The position numbers and the translations under genes are program-made. 45,345 nt of DNA from Synechococcus sp. BO 8801 (GTDB taxonomy: Bacteria > Cyanobacteriota > Cyanobacteriia > PCC-6307 > Cyanobiaceae), in contig NZ_NQKY01000018.1 of the NCBI RefSeq assembly GCF_002252675.1, positions 1 through 45,345 on the forward strand. Reading direction: 5' to 3'. Below the pieces are notes generated by a model. It ran no database searches. It was not told the origin of the DNA and was given only the letters and a program-made list of their open reading frames with translations. Below, one piece after another: positions 1-10,773 of this stretch (its first letter is position 1; every line of letters begins with the position of its first letter).

Positions 1-172
1 CCGCTGGCAGGGCCTGCGGCCCCGCCCCGTCGGCCGGCCGGCCCCCCTGCTGGAGCAGCCGGCCCCGGGGCTGCTGCTGGCGGGCGGCCACTACCGCAAC
101 GGCATCCTGCTGGCGCCGGCCAGCGCCGCCTGGGTGGCCGGGCAGATCGAGAGCCGCCCCACCGGCACCTGA
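1..172 (+). CDS. C-terminal end of a ThiO-like FAD-dependent amine oxidase (partial)
   Basis: Only the last 56 codons are present, read from base 2 to the TGA at 170-172; the gene starts before the window. The visible tail contains a G-L-R-P segment at the start and the motif GGHYRNGILLAPA near the end. These resemble the C-terminal FAD-contacting region of DAO-family glycine oxidases such as ThiO, which supplies dehydroglycine for the thiazole of thiamine. The family (DAO fold) is fairly clear; the exact substrate cannot be read from this fragment. It converges on dnaK, and the hairpin between the two genes has its U-tract on the dnaK side. Confidence 0.7.
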   Translation, partial: RWQGLRPRPVGRPAPLLEQPAPGLLLAGGHYRNGILLAPASAAWVAGQIESRPTGT

Positions 173-190
173 ACACCGCGGCAGGCCATG

Positions 191-214
191 AAAAAAGCCC
201 CCCGAGGGGGGCTT
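191..214 (-). terminator. Rho-independent terminator of dnaK
   Basis: A perfect 9-bp inverted repeat (195-203 with 206-214) of C/G-rich sequence is followed on the minus strand by six T residues (191-196). It lies 35 bases past the dnaK stop, which is the right place and strand to end the dnaK transcript. The two-base centre means the functional loop must open a C-G pair or so. Confidence 0.85.
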
Positions 215-248
215 GGTGCCGAGCGATCCGGGCCGGGCGGCCCGGGGA

Positions 249-2153
249 TCACTTGCTCTCGGTGAACTCGGCGTCGATGACGTCATCGGCGGCGGAGGCG
301 GTGCCGTTGCCATTGCCACCGGGGGCGGCCCCGGCGGCGGCACCTTCGGCCCCGGCCTGCTGGTACACGGAGGCACCGGCGGCATAGAGAGCCTTCTGCA
401 GCTCCTCGAGGCTGGCCTTGATGGCCGGGGAGTCGTCCTTCTCAAGGGCCTCCTTGAGGTCCTTGGCGAAGCCCTCCACCTTGGCCTTGTCCTCGGCGCC
501 CACCTTGTCGCCGAGCTCGCCCAGCTGCTTCTCGGACTGGTAGATGAGGGTCTCGGCCTGGTTCCTCAGGTCGATCTTCTCGCGCTTCTCCTTGTCGGCG
601 CTTGCGTTGGCCTCGGCGTCCTTCACCATCTTGTCGACTTCGTTGTCGCTGAGGGTGGAGGCGCCGGTGATCGAGATGCTCTGCTCCTTGCCGCTGCCCT
701 TGTCCTTGGCGGTGACGCTGAGGATGCCGTTGGCGTCGATGTCGAAGGTGACCTCGATCTGGGGCACGCCACGGGGGGCGGGGGGGATGCCGTCGAGGCG
801 GAAGGTGCCCAGCGACTTGTTGTCGGAGGCCATCTCACGCTCGCCCTGCAGCACGTGGATCTCCACGTTCGTCTGGCCGTCGACGGCGGTGGAGTACACC
901 TCCGACTTCTTGGTGGGGATGGTGGTGTTGCGGGTGATCATCTTGGTCATCACGCCGCCGAGGGTCTCCACACCCAGGGAGAGGGGGGTGACATCGAGCA
1001 GCAGGATGTCCTTGACCTCGCCGGCCAGCACACCGCCCTGGATGGCGGCACCCACGGCCACCACCTCATCGGGGTTGACGGTCTGGTTGGGGGTCTTGTT
1101 GGTGATCCGCTTGACCAGCTCCAGCACCGCGGGGATGCGGGTGGAACCACCCACCATGACGATCTCGTCGAGCTCGCTGGTGGAGAGCTTGGCGTCCTTG
1201 AGGGCCTGCTCCACCGGCACCCGGCAGCGGTCGATCAGCTTGGAGGCGAGCTCCTCGAACTTGGCCCGGGTGAGGGTGAGGTCGAGGTGCTTGGGCCCTT
1301 CGGGGGTGGCGGTGATGAAGGGCAGATTGATCTCGGCCTGGGTGGCGCTGGAGAGTTCGATCTTGGCCTTCTCGGCCGCCTCGGTGAGGCGCTGCAGGGC
1401 CTGCTTGTCCTGGCGCAGGTCGATGCCTTCGTTGGCCTTGAAGTTGTCGGCCAGGTGATCGACGATCACCTTGTCGAAGTCGTCGCCGCCGAGGTGGGTG
1501 TCACCGCTGGTGGAGAGCACCTCAAAGACGCCATCGCCCACTTCCAGCACGGAGACGTCGAAGGTGCCGCCGCCGAGGTCGAAGACGAGGATGCGCTCGT
1601 TGCTCTTGCGATCCAGGCCGTAGGCCAGGGCCGCGGCGGTGGGCTCGTTGATGATCCGCAGCACTTCGAGGCCGGCGATCTTGCCGGCGTCCTTGGTGGC
1701 CTGGCGCTGGGAGTCGTTGAAGTAGGCGGGGACGGTGATCACCGCCTGGGTGACGGTTTCACCCAGGTACTTGCCGGCGTCCTCGGCCAGCTTGCGCAGC
1801 ACTTCGGCCGAGATCTCCTCGGGGGCGAACTGCTTGCTGAGCACCGGGCACTTGATCTTGACGTTGGAGCCGGCCTTCTCGACGCCGTAGCTGACTTCCT
1901 TGGACTCCTCGTTGACCTCATCGACCCGGCGGCCGATGAAGCGCTTGACGGAATAGAAGGTGTTCTCCGGGTTCATGACCGCCTGGCGCTTGGCGATCTG
2001 TCCGACCAGCTTGTCCTGGTTCTTCGTGTAGGCCACCACCGACGGCGTCGTGCGGAAGCCCTCGGCGTTGGCGATCACCGTGGGCTTGCCGCCCTCCATC
2101 ACGGCGACGCAGCTGTTCGTGGTGCCGAGGTCAATACCGACGACCTTGCCCAT
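249..2153 (-). CDS. dnaK: Chaperone protein DnaK (Hsp70)
   Basis: Cytosolic ATP-dependent Hsp70 chaperone that binds exposed hydrophobic segments with DnaJ and GrpE. The 634-residue product has the usual full length. Visible motifs are the N-terminal phosphate-binding GIDLGTTNS (residues 6-14), the second phosphate loop [10 protein letters not shown], the substrate-binding beta domain, and a Gly/Ala-rich linker before the acidic tail ending DAEFTESK. The start is supported by a strong Shine-Dalgarno (AGGAGGTGG on the minus strand, about 2160-2168) just upstream. Cyanobacteria carry several dnaK paralogues; this one resembles the canonical bacterial (DnaK2-type) form, but paralogue assignment is an inference. 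No CIRCE operator (TTAGCACTC inverted repeat) is visible between it and aroE. It ends at a clear terminator at 191-214. Confidence 0.97.
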   Translation of the reverse strand: MGKVVGIDLGTTNSCVAVMEGGKPTVIANAEGFRTTPSVVAYTKNQDKLVGQIAKRQAVMNPENTFYSVKRFIGRRVDEVNEESKEVSYGVEKAGSNVKIKCPVLSKQFAPEEISAEVLRKLAEDAGKYLGETVTQAVITVPAYFNDSQRQATKDAGKIAGLEVLRIINEPTAAALAYGLDRKSNERILVFDLGGGTFDVSVLEVGDGVFEVLSTSGDTHLGGDDFDKVIVDHLADNFKANEGIDLRQDKQALQRLTEAAEKAKIELSSATQAEINLPFITATPEGPKHLDLTLTRAKFEELASKLIDRCRVPVEQALKDAKLSTSELDEIVMVGGSTRIPAVLELVKRITNKTPNQTVNPDEVVAVGAAIQGGVLAGEVKDILLLDVTPLSLGVETLGGVMTKMITRNTTIPTKKSEVYSTAVDGQTNVEIHVLQGEREMASDNKSLGTFRLDGIPPAPRGVPQIEVTFDIDANGILSVTAKDKGSGKEQSISITGASTLSDNEVDKMVKDAEANASADKEKREKIDLRNQAETLIYQSEKQLGELGDKVGAEDKAKVEGFAKDLKEALEKDDSPAIKASLEELQKALYAAGASVYQQAGAEGAAAGAAPGGNGNGTASAADDVIDAEFTESK

Positions 2154-2329
2154 GGATGACCACCTCCTGGTGTGGATGAAGTTCTGACTGGAGCCATCTT
2201 CCGCATCCAGGGTTCACCCAGGCGAGGGGTGGTTCCCGAACCGGTGCCGTACCGGGAAGGGGGTCTGGGCCTGTCGGAGCCTGGGATCCGGCGGACCTAC
2301 GGTCGGGCGGCAGCTGCCCATGCGAGCCC

Positions 2330-3244
2330 ATGCCAACCCCACAGGCAGCACCGGTGATCGGTGGTGGCACCGCCCTGGCGGGGGTGCTGGGGGATCCGGT
2401 GCGCCACTCCCTTTCACCGGCGATGCACAACGCCGCCATCGCCGAGCTGGGCCTCGACTGGGCCTACCTGGCCCTGCCGGTGGCGGCCGCGGACCTGGCC
2501 GTGGTGCTGCAGGGGCTGGAGGCGATCGACTGCCGCGGCCTCAACGTCACCCTGCCCCACAAGCAGGCCGCGGCCGCCCTGGCGCGGGAGCTGACACCGC
2601 TGGCACAGCGGCTGGGGGCGGTGAACACCCTGGTGCGACGGGACGGCGGCGGCTGGCTGGGCGCCAACACCGATGTGGAGGGGTTCCTGGCGCCGCTGCG
2701 GGGCCTGGCCGCCCGCGAGGCCCTGGTGCTGGGCTGCGGCGGCAGTGCCCGGGCGGTGGTGGCGGGCCTGGTGGAGCTCGGCCTGGGCCGCATCCGGGTG
2801 GCGGGCCGCGACAGCACCCGCCTGGGCCGCTTCCTCGCCTCCTGCGCCGACTGGGCCCCCGGCCTGGAGCCCCTGGCCTGGGAACCCGGGGCGGACGGTC
2901 AGCCGGACCCCCTGGCCGAAGCGCTGGCGGGCGCCGATCTGGTGGTGAACACCACGCCCCTGGGCATGGCCTCCGGCGGGGATCCGGCGGCGGCGGCGCG
3001 CTCGCCCCTGGATCCCGCCCAGGTGGCCCTGCTGCGGCCGGCCGCCACGGTCTACGACCTCATCTACATCCCCCGGCCCACCACCCTGCTGCGCCTGGCC
3101 GCTGAACGGGGCTGCCGCACCATCGACGGCCTGGAGATGCTCGTGCAGCAGGGGGCCGCCTCCCTGCGGCTCTGGAGCGGCCGGCCGGACGTGCCGGTGA
3201 TCGCCATGCGGGACGCCGCCCTGGCCAGGCTGGGGGCCCCCTAG
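2330..3244 (+). CDS. aroE: Shikimate dehydrogenase (NADP+)
   Basis: Catalyses NADPH-dependent reduction of 3-dehydroshikimate to shikimate in the aromatic amino acid pathway. The 304 residues show the substrate-binding motif SLSP (27-30), NVTLPHK with the catalytic Lys78, GANTD with Asp115, and the nucleotide-binding glycine loop GCGGSA (135-140) of the Rossmann domain. The C-terminal DGLEMLVQQGAASLRLW segment is also typical. It is divergent from dnaK across a 176-base region; a short palindrome GGTTCCCGAACC lies in that region at 2231-2242. The Tic20-like gene follows on the same strand 36 bases downstream, so the two may share a transcript. Confidence 0.95.
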   Translation: MPTPQAAPVIGGGTALAGVLGDPVRHSLSPAMHNAAIAELGLDWAYLALPVAAADLAVVLQGLEAIDCRGLNVTLPHKQAAAALARELTPLAQRLGAVNTLVRRDGGGWLGANTDVEGFLAPLRGLAAREALVLGCGGSARAVVAGLVELGLGRIRVAGRDSTRLGRFLASCADWAPGLEPLAWEPGADGQPDPLAEALAGADLVVNTTPLGMASGGDPAAAARSPLDPAQVALLRPAATVYDLIYIPRPTTLLRLAAERGCRTIDGLEMLVQQGAASLRLWSGRPDVPVIAMRDAALARLGAP

Positions 3245-3280
3245 CCTGCGGGGACCGTCCACACCCGAGCCAGCGCCCCC

Positions 3281-3748
3281 ATGGAAGGTCCTCCGATCTG
3301 GCAGCGGCTGCTGGGAGCCCTGGCCTACCTGCTGCCCCTGAGCGACGCCCTGCGCTTCGGCCAGGCCCTGTTCGACATGTTCCCGCTGCTGGGGTGGCTG
3401 GCGCTGCCGGCCCTGCCCCTGGTGGTCCTGGAGCAGGCCATCCCCTTCGGCGGCCTGGTGCTGTTCCTGCTGCTGTTCCTGCTGGTGGTGCGCAACCCCA
3501 AGGTGCCCTACCCGATCCGCTTCAACGTGCTGCAGGCGATCCTGATCGACATCGTGCTGGTGCTGCTCAGCCTGGCCTTCGACACGGTGCTGGCGCCCCT
3601 GGGCGCCGGCTTCGCCATCCGCACCCTCTCCAACACGATCTTCCTGGGCACGGTGCTGCTGGTGCTGTTCTCGGTGATCCAGAGCCTGCGGGGCAAGGAG
3701 GCCGACATCCCCACCGTCTCCGAGGCGGTGCGGATGCAGCTCTTCTGA
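3281..3748 (+). CDS. Tic20/Ycf60 family membrane protein
   Basis: Small integral membrane protein of 155 residues with about four hydrophobic helices. The segment RNPKVPYPIRFNVLQAILIDI between helices 2 and 3 is the family hallmark, shared with the chloroplast inner-envelope translocon component Tic20 and the plastid-encoded Ycf60. The cyanobacterial role is not established; membrane protein transport is usually suggested by analogy. It sits between aroE and rpsF on the same strand. The family call is confident, the function is not. Confidence 0.85.
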   Translation: MEGPPIWQRLLGALAYLLPLSDALRFGQALFDMFPLLGWLALPALPLVVLEQAIPFGGLVLFLLLFLLVVRNPKVPYPIRFNVLQAILIDIVLVLLSLAFDTVLAPLGAGFAIRTLSNTIFLGTVLLVLFSVIQSLRGKEADIPTVSEAVRMQLF

Positions 3749-3828
3749 AGGGGGCCACGGCGCTGCGATAAGGTCTTGGATCCGTCGCTGACGGGCCCCG
3801 GTGCCCTTCAGCCCCTCCACAGGCGACC

Positions 3829-4191
3829 ATGACGCAGCCCTACTACGAAACGATGTACATCCTCCGGCCGGACATCCCGGAGGAGGAAGTCGAGACCCAC
3901 GTCGCCAAGTACCGCGACATCGTCGTCGAGGCCGGCGCCGAAGTGCTCGACACCCAGATGCGCGGCAAGCGCCGCCTGGCCTACCCGATCGCCAAGCATC
4001 GGGAAGGCATCTACGTGCAGCTCAACCACAGCGGCAACGGCCAGCAGGTGGCCCTGCTCGAGCGGGCCATGCGTCTCTCCGAGGACGTGATCCGCTACCT
4101 GACCGTGATCCAGGACGGCCCCATGCCCCCGCCCCGCAGCGTCCCCGGCGCAGCGGTCGAAGTGGCCCCCACCGAAGCGGCGACGGCCTGA
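3829..4191 (+). CDS. rpsF: 30S ribosomal protein S6
   Basis: S6 binds the central domain of 16S rRNA together with S18. The product is 120 residues; the core (about residues 1-100) carries the typical [11 protein letters not shown] start, the [18 protein letters not shown] segment and the [16 protein letters not shown] helix. A low-complexity Pro/Ala/Glu tail follows. An 80-base gap separates it from the Tic20-like gene. In this genome it is not followed by rpsR; instead a cyanobacterial hypothetical gene and convergent argG follow. Confidence 0.95.
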   Translation: MTQPYYETMYILRPDIPEEEVETHVAKYRDIVVEAGAEVLDTQMRGKRRLAYPIAKHREGIYVQLNHSGNGQQVALLERAMRLSEDVIRYLTVIQDGPMPPPRSVPGAAVEVAPTEAATA

Positions 4192-4954
4192 TCCGGCTTG
4201 TTCTCCGCTGATCACTGGGCCTACATTCCCCCCAATGGGTGCTAGGCGATGACTGCGACGGACAAGTCCAAAGCCGGCGAGGAAGCCGGCGAGGAGGTCG
4301 GCCCGGAAGGCAGACCAGCGTCCCGTGGCCTGCCGGCCCAGCCGGCCTTTCCGCCCACCAGCTGGCCGGCCAGCCCGGCGCCGCCGGCGGCGAGTGTCCT
4401 GACGCCCGGCCAGCCGGTGGCCTCCGTTCCGGTGCCACCGCCGGCCAGCTTCAGTTTCGGAGAAGTTCCGGCCGTTGCGGATCCGGCCCCCATGGCCGTC
4501 GAGCCCGTCACTGACGACCTGGGGCCTGCCGTGGAGCCCGTCCCGCCGACATCAGCGATGCCGGCGGCAGCACCGGCGGTGGCCACGGCCAAGCCCACCA
4601 GCCTGGCGATCACCACCACCGGTCCCGACGCCCAGCAGCTTGAGATGGAGCTGGCCGCCGCCCGGGATGAGCTGAAGGCCCTGCACGAGATGCTGGAAGA
4701 CCTTCCTGAGATCTTCGAGCGCAAGTTCCAGCAGCGCCTGGCCACGGTGATGGAGCACCAGAAGCACCTGCTCGCCGACAACCAGGCCCTGCGGGACCGG
4801 CTCTACAGCCTCAACCCCGCCGCGGCCGATGGGCCGCCCCCGGGCTCAGGCCGCCCCCAGCCCCTGCTGCTGCCCACGGTGGCCAGGAAGCAGGGCTGGG
4901 GCCAGGCCCTGAAGCGGGCCCTGCGGCTGGGCGGCGAAGGGGCGCCCCAGAAAA

Positions 4955-6211
<1,257 letters not shown>

Positions 6212-6256
6212 CCGTGCCGCTCCTGCGCTGTGGCGACCGATTCTGGCGCCTGGGGG

Positions 6257-6469
6257 TCATTCTCCCCCCTGGTCCGCCGGCGGCAGCCGCCAGCGCAGCA
6301 GCACCACCAGGGCCAGCAGCAGCGGCGGCCCCAGCACCAGGGCGGCCACCACCGCCGGCTGGACCGGCAGGGGCTGGGGCCAGCGCAGGCCGGCGGCGGC
6401 CAGCAGGGTGCTGAGCAGGAGGGCCGCCGACCAGAGACGGCCCACCTCCAGGAACTTGGCTGGGGTCAT
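6257..6469 (-). CDS. Small two-helix membrane protein, unknown function
   Basis: Encodes 70 residues with two hydrophobic segments (about 14-27 and 37-58) separated by a Pro-rich turn, and a polar C-terminus. It looks like an integral membrane miniprotein. It lies 45 bases upstream of argG on the same strand, so it may be the first gene of that transcript. No family recognised; coding is inferred from the composition and position. Confidence 0.55.
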   Translation of the reverse strand: MTPAKFLEVGRLWSAALLLSTLLAAAGLRWPQPLPVQPAVVAALVLGPPLLLALVVLLRWRLPPADQGGE

Positions 6470-6522
6470 GGGGGCGGCGCGATAGAGTGGTGAGTCGGTC
6501 CTTGACGACCCAGCCTGACGGC

Positions 6523-6774
6523 ATGAGCATTCTCGACACCATCAACCCCTCCCTGACCCGCTACCGGCGCAACGAGCCGGCGCCGGTGCTGCCGCTGCGG
6601 GATGAGCCCGATCTGCTGAGCCTGCTGGAGGCCAGCGGCCGCCTGGTCGCCGACGAGGAGACCGCCAGCACCGATGTGAGCACGGTGGAGGAGGAGGAGC
6701 TGTCGGCGCTGATGGGCGAGAAGGAGGATTACAACCCGGCCGACGAGCCCTCGGAGGAAGACTGGGAGGACTGA
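6523..6774 (+). CDS. DUF3134 family protein
   Basis: An 83-residue acidic protein whose N-terminal half ([18 protein letters not shown], then [15 protein letters not shown]) matches the DUF3134 pattern known in cyanobacteria. The tail is very acidic (EEEE and ending EEDWED). The ATG at 6523 is preferred over an upstream in-frame start at 6487, because the family begins a few residues before NPSL. Function unknown. It precedes mraY by 34 bases on the same strand. Confidence 0.8.
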   Translation: MSILDTINPSLTRYRRNEPAPVLPLRDEPDLLSLLEASGRLVADEETASTDVSTVEEEELSALMGEKEDYNPADEPSEEDWED

Positions 6775-6808
6775 CGGTCCGCTCCGGCTCCACCCTGCAG
6801 CATTTCCG

Positions 6809-7885
6809 ATGGCCTCCCGCGACGGCCGCTTCCCTGCGGCCCTGCTCGCCCTGATCCTGCTGGCCGCCTGCCTGGCCAGTGATGCCCTGGTGGCCAATTC
6901 CATGCTGACCCTGCCGCTGGTGGTGGCGGCCCTGGTCAGCGCCGGGGTGGCGGCCCTGGGGGTGCCGCGCCTGCGGGCCCTGAAGCTCGGCCAGGTGATC
7001 CGGGACGAAGGGCCCCAGGCCCACCACAGCAAGGCGGGCACCCCCACCATGGGCGGCCTGCTGGTGGTGCCCGTGGGGGTGCTGGTGGGGGGGCTGATCA
7101 GCCCGGAGGATCCCCGCCCGCTGGCGGTGGCAGCGGTCACCCTGGCCTACATGGCGATCGGCGCCGTCGACGACTGGCGCAGCCTCACCCGGCGCACCAA
7201 CACGGGCCTGAGCCCCCGGGGCAAGCTGCTGCTCCAGGCCCTGGCCGCCGTCGGCTTCCTGGTCTGGGCCCACCAGGGCGGCTGGCTGGGGGGCGGGGTG
7301 CCAGGGGATCTGGGGCTGCCCTTCGGCCGGGTGCTGACCCTCGGGCTGCTGATCTGGCCGCTGGCCCTGTTTGTGTTCCTGGCCGAGAGCAACGCCACCA
7401 ACCTCACCGACGGGCTCGACGGCCTGGCCGCCGGCTGCGGCGCCATCGTGTTCACGGGCATGGGGCTGCAGTTGATGCTGCGGGGGCACGGGGGCGATCC
7501 GGTGCTGGCCGCCTTCTGCACCGCCATGGCGGGCTGCTGGCTCGGCTTCCTCAGCCAGAACCGCCATCCGGCCCGGGTGTTCATGGGGGACACGGGCTCC
7601 CTGGCCATGGGGGCCGCCCTCTCCTCGGTGGCCCTGCTGACCGACAGCCTCTGGCCCCTGCTGCTGATGGGCGGGGTGTTCCTGGCCGAATCCCTCTCGG
7701 TGATCCTGCAGGTGGGGGTGTTCAAGGCCACCAAGGGCCCCGACGGCCAGGGGCGGCGCCTGTTCCGCATGGCGCCGCTGCACCACCACTTCGAACTCGG
7801 TGGACTGCCGGAGCAGAGCGTGGTGCTCGGTCTCTGGGGCGCCAGCCTGATACTGGTGCTGGTGGGACTGGTGCTGCTGCCCTGA
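6809..7885 (+). CDS. mraY: Phospho-N-acetylmuramoyl-pentapeptide transferase
   Basis: Integral membrane enzyme that transfers phospho-MurNAc-pentapeptide from UDP to undecaprenyl phosphate, forming lipid I for peptidoglycan. The 358 residues carry the family motifs [25 protein letters not shown] with the catalytic acidic residues, [11 protein letters not shown] and the C-terminal [11 protein letters not shown]. About ten hydrophobic helices are visible. It is preceded by the DUF3134 gene and is not in a classical dcw cluster, which is normal for cyanobacteria. Confidence 0.97.
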   Translation: MASRDGRFPAALLALILLAACLASDALVANSMLTLPLVVAALVSAGVAALGVPRLRALKLGQVIRDEGPQAHHSKAGTPTMGGLLVVPVGVLVGGLISPEDPRPLAVAAVTLAYMAIGAVDDWRSLTRRTNTGLSPRGKLLLQALAAVGFLVWAHQGGWLGGGVPGDLGLPFGRVLTLGLLIWPLALFVFLAESNATNLTDGLDGLAAGCGAIVFTGMGLQLMLRGHGGDPVLAAFCTAMAGCWLGFLSQNRHPARVFMGDTGSLAMGAALSSVALLTDSLWPLLLMGGVFLAESLSVILQVGVFKATKGPDGQGRRLFRMAPLHHHFELGGLPEQSVVLGLWGASLILVLVGLVLLP

Positions 7886-7946
7886 GCAGCCGCCCCCTGT
7901 CGTCGATCGCGGCGACCCTGCCTACCGATCCGTCGCACCCCCGGCC

Positions 7947-8195
7947 ATGGCGTTTTTCACCTGGAAGGAAACGGGCCTCACCGCCGACTGCGCCAGCCTG
8001 GAGGCGATGGCGTCACGGTTCGAGGAGGCGGCGGCCCTGATGCGCCGCATGGCCGATGAGGGCTTCAAGGTGGAGCGCCACCCGGAGGGGCAGCGCATCA
8101 CCCACCCCGATCCGGCGGTGTTCGGGGCCTACGGCTTCGTGAGCGAGGAATCGGCCGAGAGCCAGCTCACCCTGCTGGAGGAGCCCGGCGCCTGA
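7947..8195 (+). CDS. Conserved hypothetical small protein
   Basis: An 82-residue soluble protein with an amphipathic helix (SLEAMASRFEEAAALMRRMADEG) followed by a short strand-rich segment ending near ITHPDPAVF. I recall similar proteins in picocyanobacteria but no assigned function. It follows mraY by 61 bases on the same strand. No signal peptide or membrane segment. Confidence 0.65.
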   Translation: MAFFTWKETGLTADCASLEAMASRFEEAAALMRRMADEGFKVERHPEGQRITHPDPAVFGAYGFVSEESAESQLTLLEEPGA

Positions 8196-8225
8196 GGGGG
8201 CCAGATGCGTGGGGGGCCCGGCCGC

Positions 8226-8432
8226 TCAGCGGCGCAGGTAGCCCACCAGCCACACCACCACGAAGGCCAGGGACGACACGCCCAGGTAGACCAGCGTCCA
8301 GGTCTGGAAGTCCGAGACGCTCCATCCGAAGGGCAGCAGCCCGTTGGCCGCGTCACCGGCGGTGCTGAAGGCGAGGATTCGGGAGGCCAGGGGGCCGAAG
8401 CCCTGGGAGATCACGGGGAGAGCCGCAGGCAT
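8226..8432 (-). CDS. Small single-span membrane protein, unknown function
   Basis: Encodes 68 residues; residues about 45-65 (TLVYLGVSSLAFVVVWLVGYL) form one clear transmembrane helix, followed by a basic RR end. The N-terminal half is soluble with a WSVSDFQTW segment. It is transcribed away from purT, with starts separated by 66 bases. No family recognised; I judge it real from its start codon, composition and fit in the gap. Confidence 0.5.
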   Translation of the reverse strand: MPAALPVISQGFGPLASRILAFSTAGDAANGLLPFGWSVSDFQTWTLVYLGVSSLAFVVVWLVGYLRR

Positions 8433-8498
8433 CGCGGCACGTTAGGGGAAGGGGCGCGCGCCGCGTCAGGATCGCCTGATCCGCACCCCACCCCAGCC

Positions 8499-9704
8499 AT
8501 GGCACCAGGCCCTTCCCCCTTCCCGCGGACGGTGATGCTGCTGGGCAGCGGCGAGCTGGGCAAGGAGGTGGCCATCGCCGCCCAGCGGCTCGGCTGCCGC
8601 GTCATCGCCGTCGACCGCTACGCCGGTGCCCCCGCCATGGCGGTGGCGCAGGTGAGCGAGGTGGTGGCCATGGCCGACCCCGACGCCCTCAAGGCGGTGG
8701 TGCGGCGCCACCGGCCCGATGTGGTGATTCCGGAGATCGAGGCCCTGGCGGTGGATGCCCTGGCCGAGCTGGAGGCGGAAGGTCTCACCGTGATCCCCAC
8801 CGCCCGGGCCACGGCGGTGACCATGAACCGCGACCGCATCCGTGACCTGGCTGCCGCCGGGCTGGGGCTGCGCACCGCCCGCTTCGCCTATGCCGAAAGC
8901 GCCGCCGAACTGGCGGCGGCGGCGGCGCCCCTGGCCTGGCCCGTGGTGGTGAAGCCGGTGATGAGTTCCTCGGGCAAGGGGCAGAGCGTGGTGCACGGGC
9001 CCGAGGCGATCGAAGCCGCCTGGGAGGCGGCGATGGCCGGTGCCCGGGGGGAGGGGGCGCGGGTGATCGTCGAGGAGTTCCTGCGCTTCAGCCTGGAGAT
9101 CACCCTGCTGACGGTGCGCCAGTGGCAGGGGCCCACCCTGTTCTGCCCGCCGATCGGCCACATCCAGGAACGGGGCGACTACCAGTGCAGCTGGCAACCG
9201 GCCCGGCTGGGGGAGGAGCAGCTGGCGGCGGCCCAGGCGATGGCCCAGGCCGTCACCGACGACCTGGGCGGCGCCGGCCTGTTCGGGGTGGAGTTCTTCC
9301 TCTGCGGTGAGCCCGGCCGCGAGGAGGTGGTGTTCTCCGAGCTCTCACCCCGGCCCCACGACACCGGCCTGGTGACGCTGGTGGGCCAGAACCTGAGCGA
9401 ATTCGAGCTGCACCTGCGGGCGGTGCTGGGGCTGCCGATCCCAGAGATCCGCAGCCTCGGAGCGGCGGCCTCCCGGGTGATCCTGGCCGGAGCGGACGTG
9501 CCTCCGGGAGCCGGAAGCCCCAGCTATGTGGGGCTGGAAGAGGCCCTGGCGGTGCCGGACACCCAGGTGCTGATCTTCGGCAAACCCGAGGTCCGGCCCT
9601 GGCGGCGCCTGGGGGTGGCCCTGGCCCGCGGCGACGATGAGGCGGACGCCCGCGGGCGCGCCGATGCGGCCGCGGCCCGCGTGCAGGTGCAGACCAGCCG
9701 ATAA
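8499..9704 (+). CDS. purT: Formate-dependent phosphoribosylglycinamide formyltransferase
   Basis: PurT uses formate and ATP to formylate GAR in purine synthesis, an alternative to the folate-dependent PurN. The 401-residue product has the N-terminal Rossmann-like domain (VMLLGSGELGKEV), the ATP-grasp lysine/glycine loop VMSSSGKGQSVV, and the C-terminal ELSPRPHDTGLVTL metal-binding region. The start at 8499 matches the family; the frame is open further upstream but that part does not look like PurT. purL and purF lie about 22 kb away in the same window. Confidence 0.95.
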   Translation: MAPGPSPFPRTVMLLGSGELGKEVAIAAQRLGCRVIAVDRYAGAPAMAVAQVSEVVAMADPDALKAVVRRHRPDVVIPEIEALAVDALAELEAEGLTVIPTARATAVTMNRDRIRDLAAAGLGLRTARFAYAESAAELAAAAAPLAWPVVVKPVMSSSGKGQSVVHGPEAIEAAWEAAMAGARGEGARVIVEEFLRFSLEITLLTVRQWQGPTLFCPPIGHIQERGDYQCSWQPARLGEEQLAAAQAMAQAVTDDLGGAGLFGVEFFLCGEPGREEVVFSELSPRPHDTGLVTLVGQNLSEFELHLRAVLGLPIPEIRSLGAAASRVILAGADVPPGAGSPSYVGLEEALAVPDTQVLIFGKPEVRPWRRLGVALARGDDEADARGRADAAAARVQVQTSR

Positions 9705-9767
9705 ACCGCCACCACCACTGGTTTTTCGCCGCTTTGAGCCCTATGGTGCGCCCCTGCGGGTAGCACA

Positions 9768-10769
9768 ATGACTCAGGCCCATTCCCCCTCGAGGCTCCCT
9801 CGCTCCCGGAAGACCCGGCAGAAGAGGGAACTCGGGGCGGTGGCGCTGCCTGAGAAGACCAGCACCAGGCCCGATCCGAAGCAGCGGCCCCCGGCGCCGC
9901 ACCGGTCCCGCCGCCGGCCCCTGCTCACCTTCGGCGTCGGCGTCGCCGTCGGAGCCTTGATGGCGGGCCCCCTGCCGGCACGGATCGCCCCGTTCCTGGC
10001 GGGTCTGATCCCCAGCTCGCGGGGCATCGGCGCGGTGCTGAATCCCCTCACGATCGAGAACCGCCCGATCCTCGTGCTCGGCCGCGATGCCGTGGGCGAG
10101 AACACCGACGTGATGTTCACGGTGCGGCTCGATGGCGACATCACCCACATCACCCAGGTGCCGCGGGACACCTTCATCGAATCGCCCCAGCTGGGGGTGG
10201 TGAAGGCCAACTCCCTGTTCGCCCTCGGCGGCATCCAGACCGCCAAGGCGGAAGTGGGCACCCTGCTCGCCACCCCGGTGGAGCGCTACCTGAAGGTGAA
10301 CCTCGACGCGGTCAACAAGGTGGCCGAAGCCCTCGGGGGCGTCGAGGTGGATGTGCCCAAGCGCATGTACTACGTCGACAACGCCCAGGGCCTCTACATC
10401 GACCTCTACCCCGGTAAACAGCTGCTGAAGGGCAAGGACCTGGAGGGTTTCCTGCGCTTCCGTCACGACGAGCGGGGCGACCTGGGCCGGATGGAACGCC
10501 AGCGCCAGGTGATGGCCGAGGTGTTCAGCAAGCTGGCCCAGCCGGCCACGATCGCCAAGCTGCCGGCCCTGCTGGAGATCGCCGGCAATGACATGGTCAC
10601 CGACCTGTCGCCGATCGAGATGACCCAGCTGATGTCCGCCCTCGGCAAGACGAAGCTGAGCACCCAGCGGGTGCCCGGCCGGCTCTACTGGCACAACGAC
10701 CTCAGCTACTGGATGCCGGACAGCAACCAGGCCTACCCCAGCGGCAGCGGCGAAGAGCCGCTGCCCTGA
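9768..10769 (+). CDS. LytR-CpsA-Psr (LCP) family protein
   Basis: LCP proteins transfer polymers from undecaprenyl carriers to peptidoglycan or other acceptors outside the membrane. The 333-residue product has a basic N-terminus, one membrane anchor (about 52-70), and an LCP domain. Visible LCP features are the TDVMFTVRLDG strand, the VPRDTFIE motif with catalytic Arg/Asp, and FLRFRHDERGDLGRMERQRQV with the conserved Arg/Asp residues. Acceptor and glycan are unknown. It converges on the TerB-like gene with four bases between the stops. Confidence 0.9.
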   Translation: MTQAHSPSRLPRSRKTRQKRELGAVALPEKTSTRPDPKQRPPAPHRSRRRPLLTFGVGVAVGALMAGPLPARIAPFLAGLIPSSRGIGAVLNPLTIENRPILVLGRDAVGENTDVMFTVRLDGDITHITQVPRDTFIESPQLGVVKANSLFALGGIQTAKAEVGTLLATPVERYLKVNLDAVNKVAEALGGVEVDVPKRMYYVDNAQGLYIDLYPGKQLLKGKDLEGFLRFRHDERGDLGRMERQRQVMAEVFSKLAQPATIAKLPALLEIAGNDMVTDLSPIEMTQLMSALGKTKLSTQRVPGRLYWHNDLSYWMPDSNQAYPSGSGEEPLP

Positions 10770-10773
10770 GGCC

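Noticed and set aside
213..2159. A 648-codon open frame antisense to dnaK.
   Set aside because: Its product is Gly/Leu/His/Val-rich low complexity, as expected from the complement of a G+C-rich gene; dnaK on the other strand has all family motifs.
2154..2329. A CIRCE heat-shock operator between dnaK and aroE.
   Set aside because: No TTAGCACTC-N9-GAGTGCTAA repeat is present; only a short GGTTCCCGAACC palindrome is seen.
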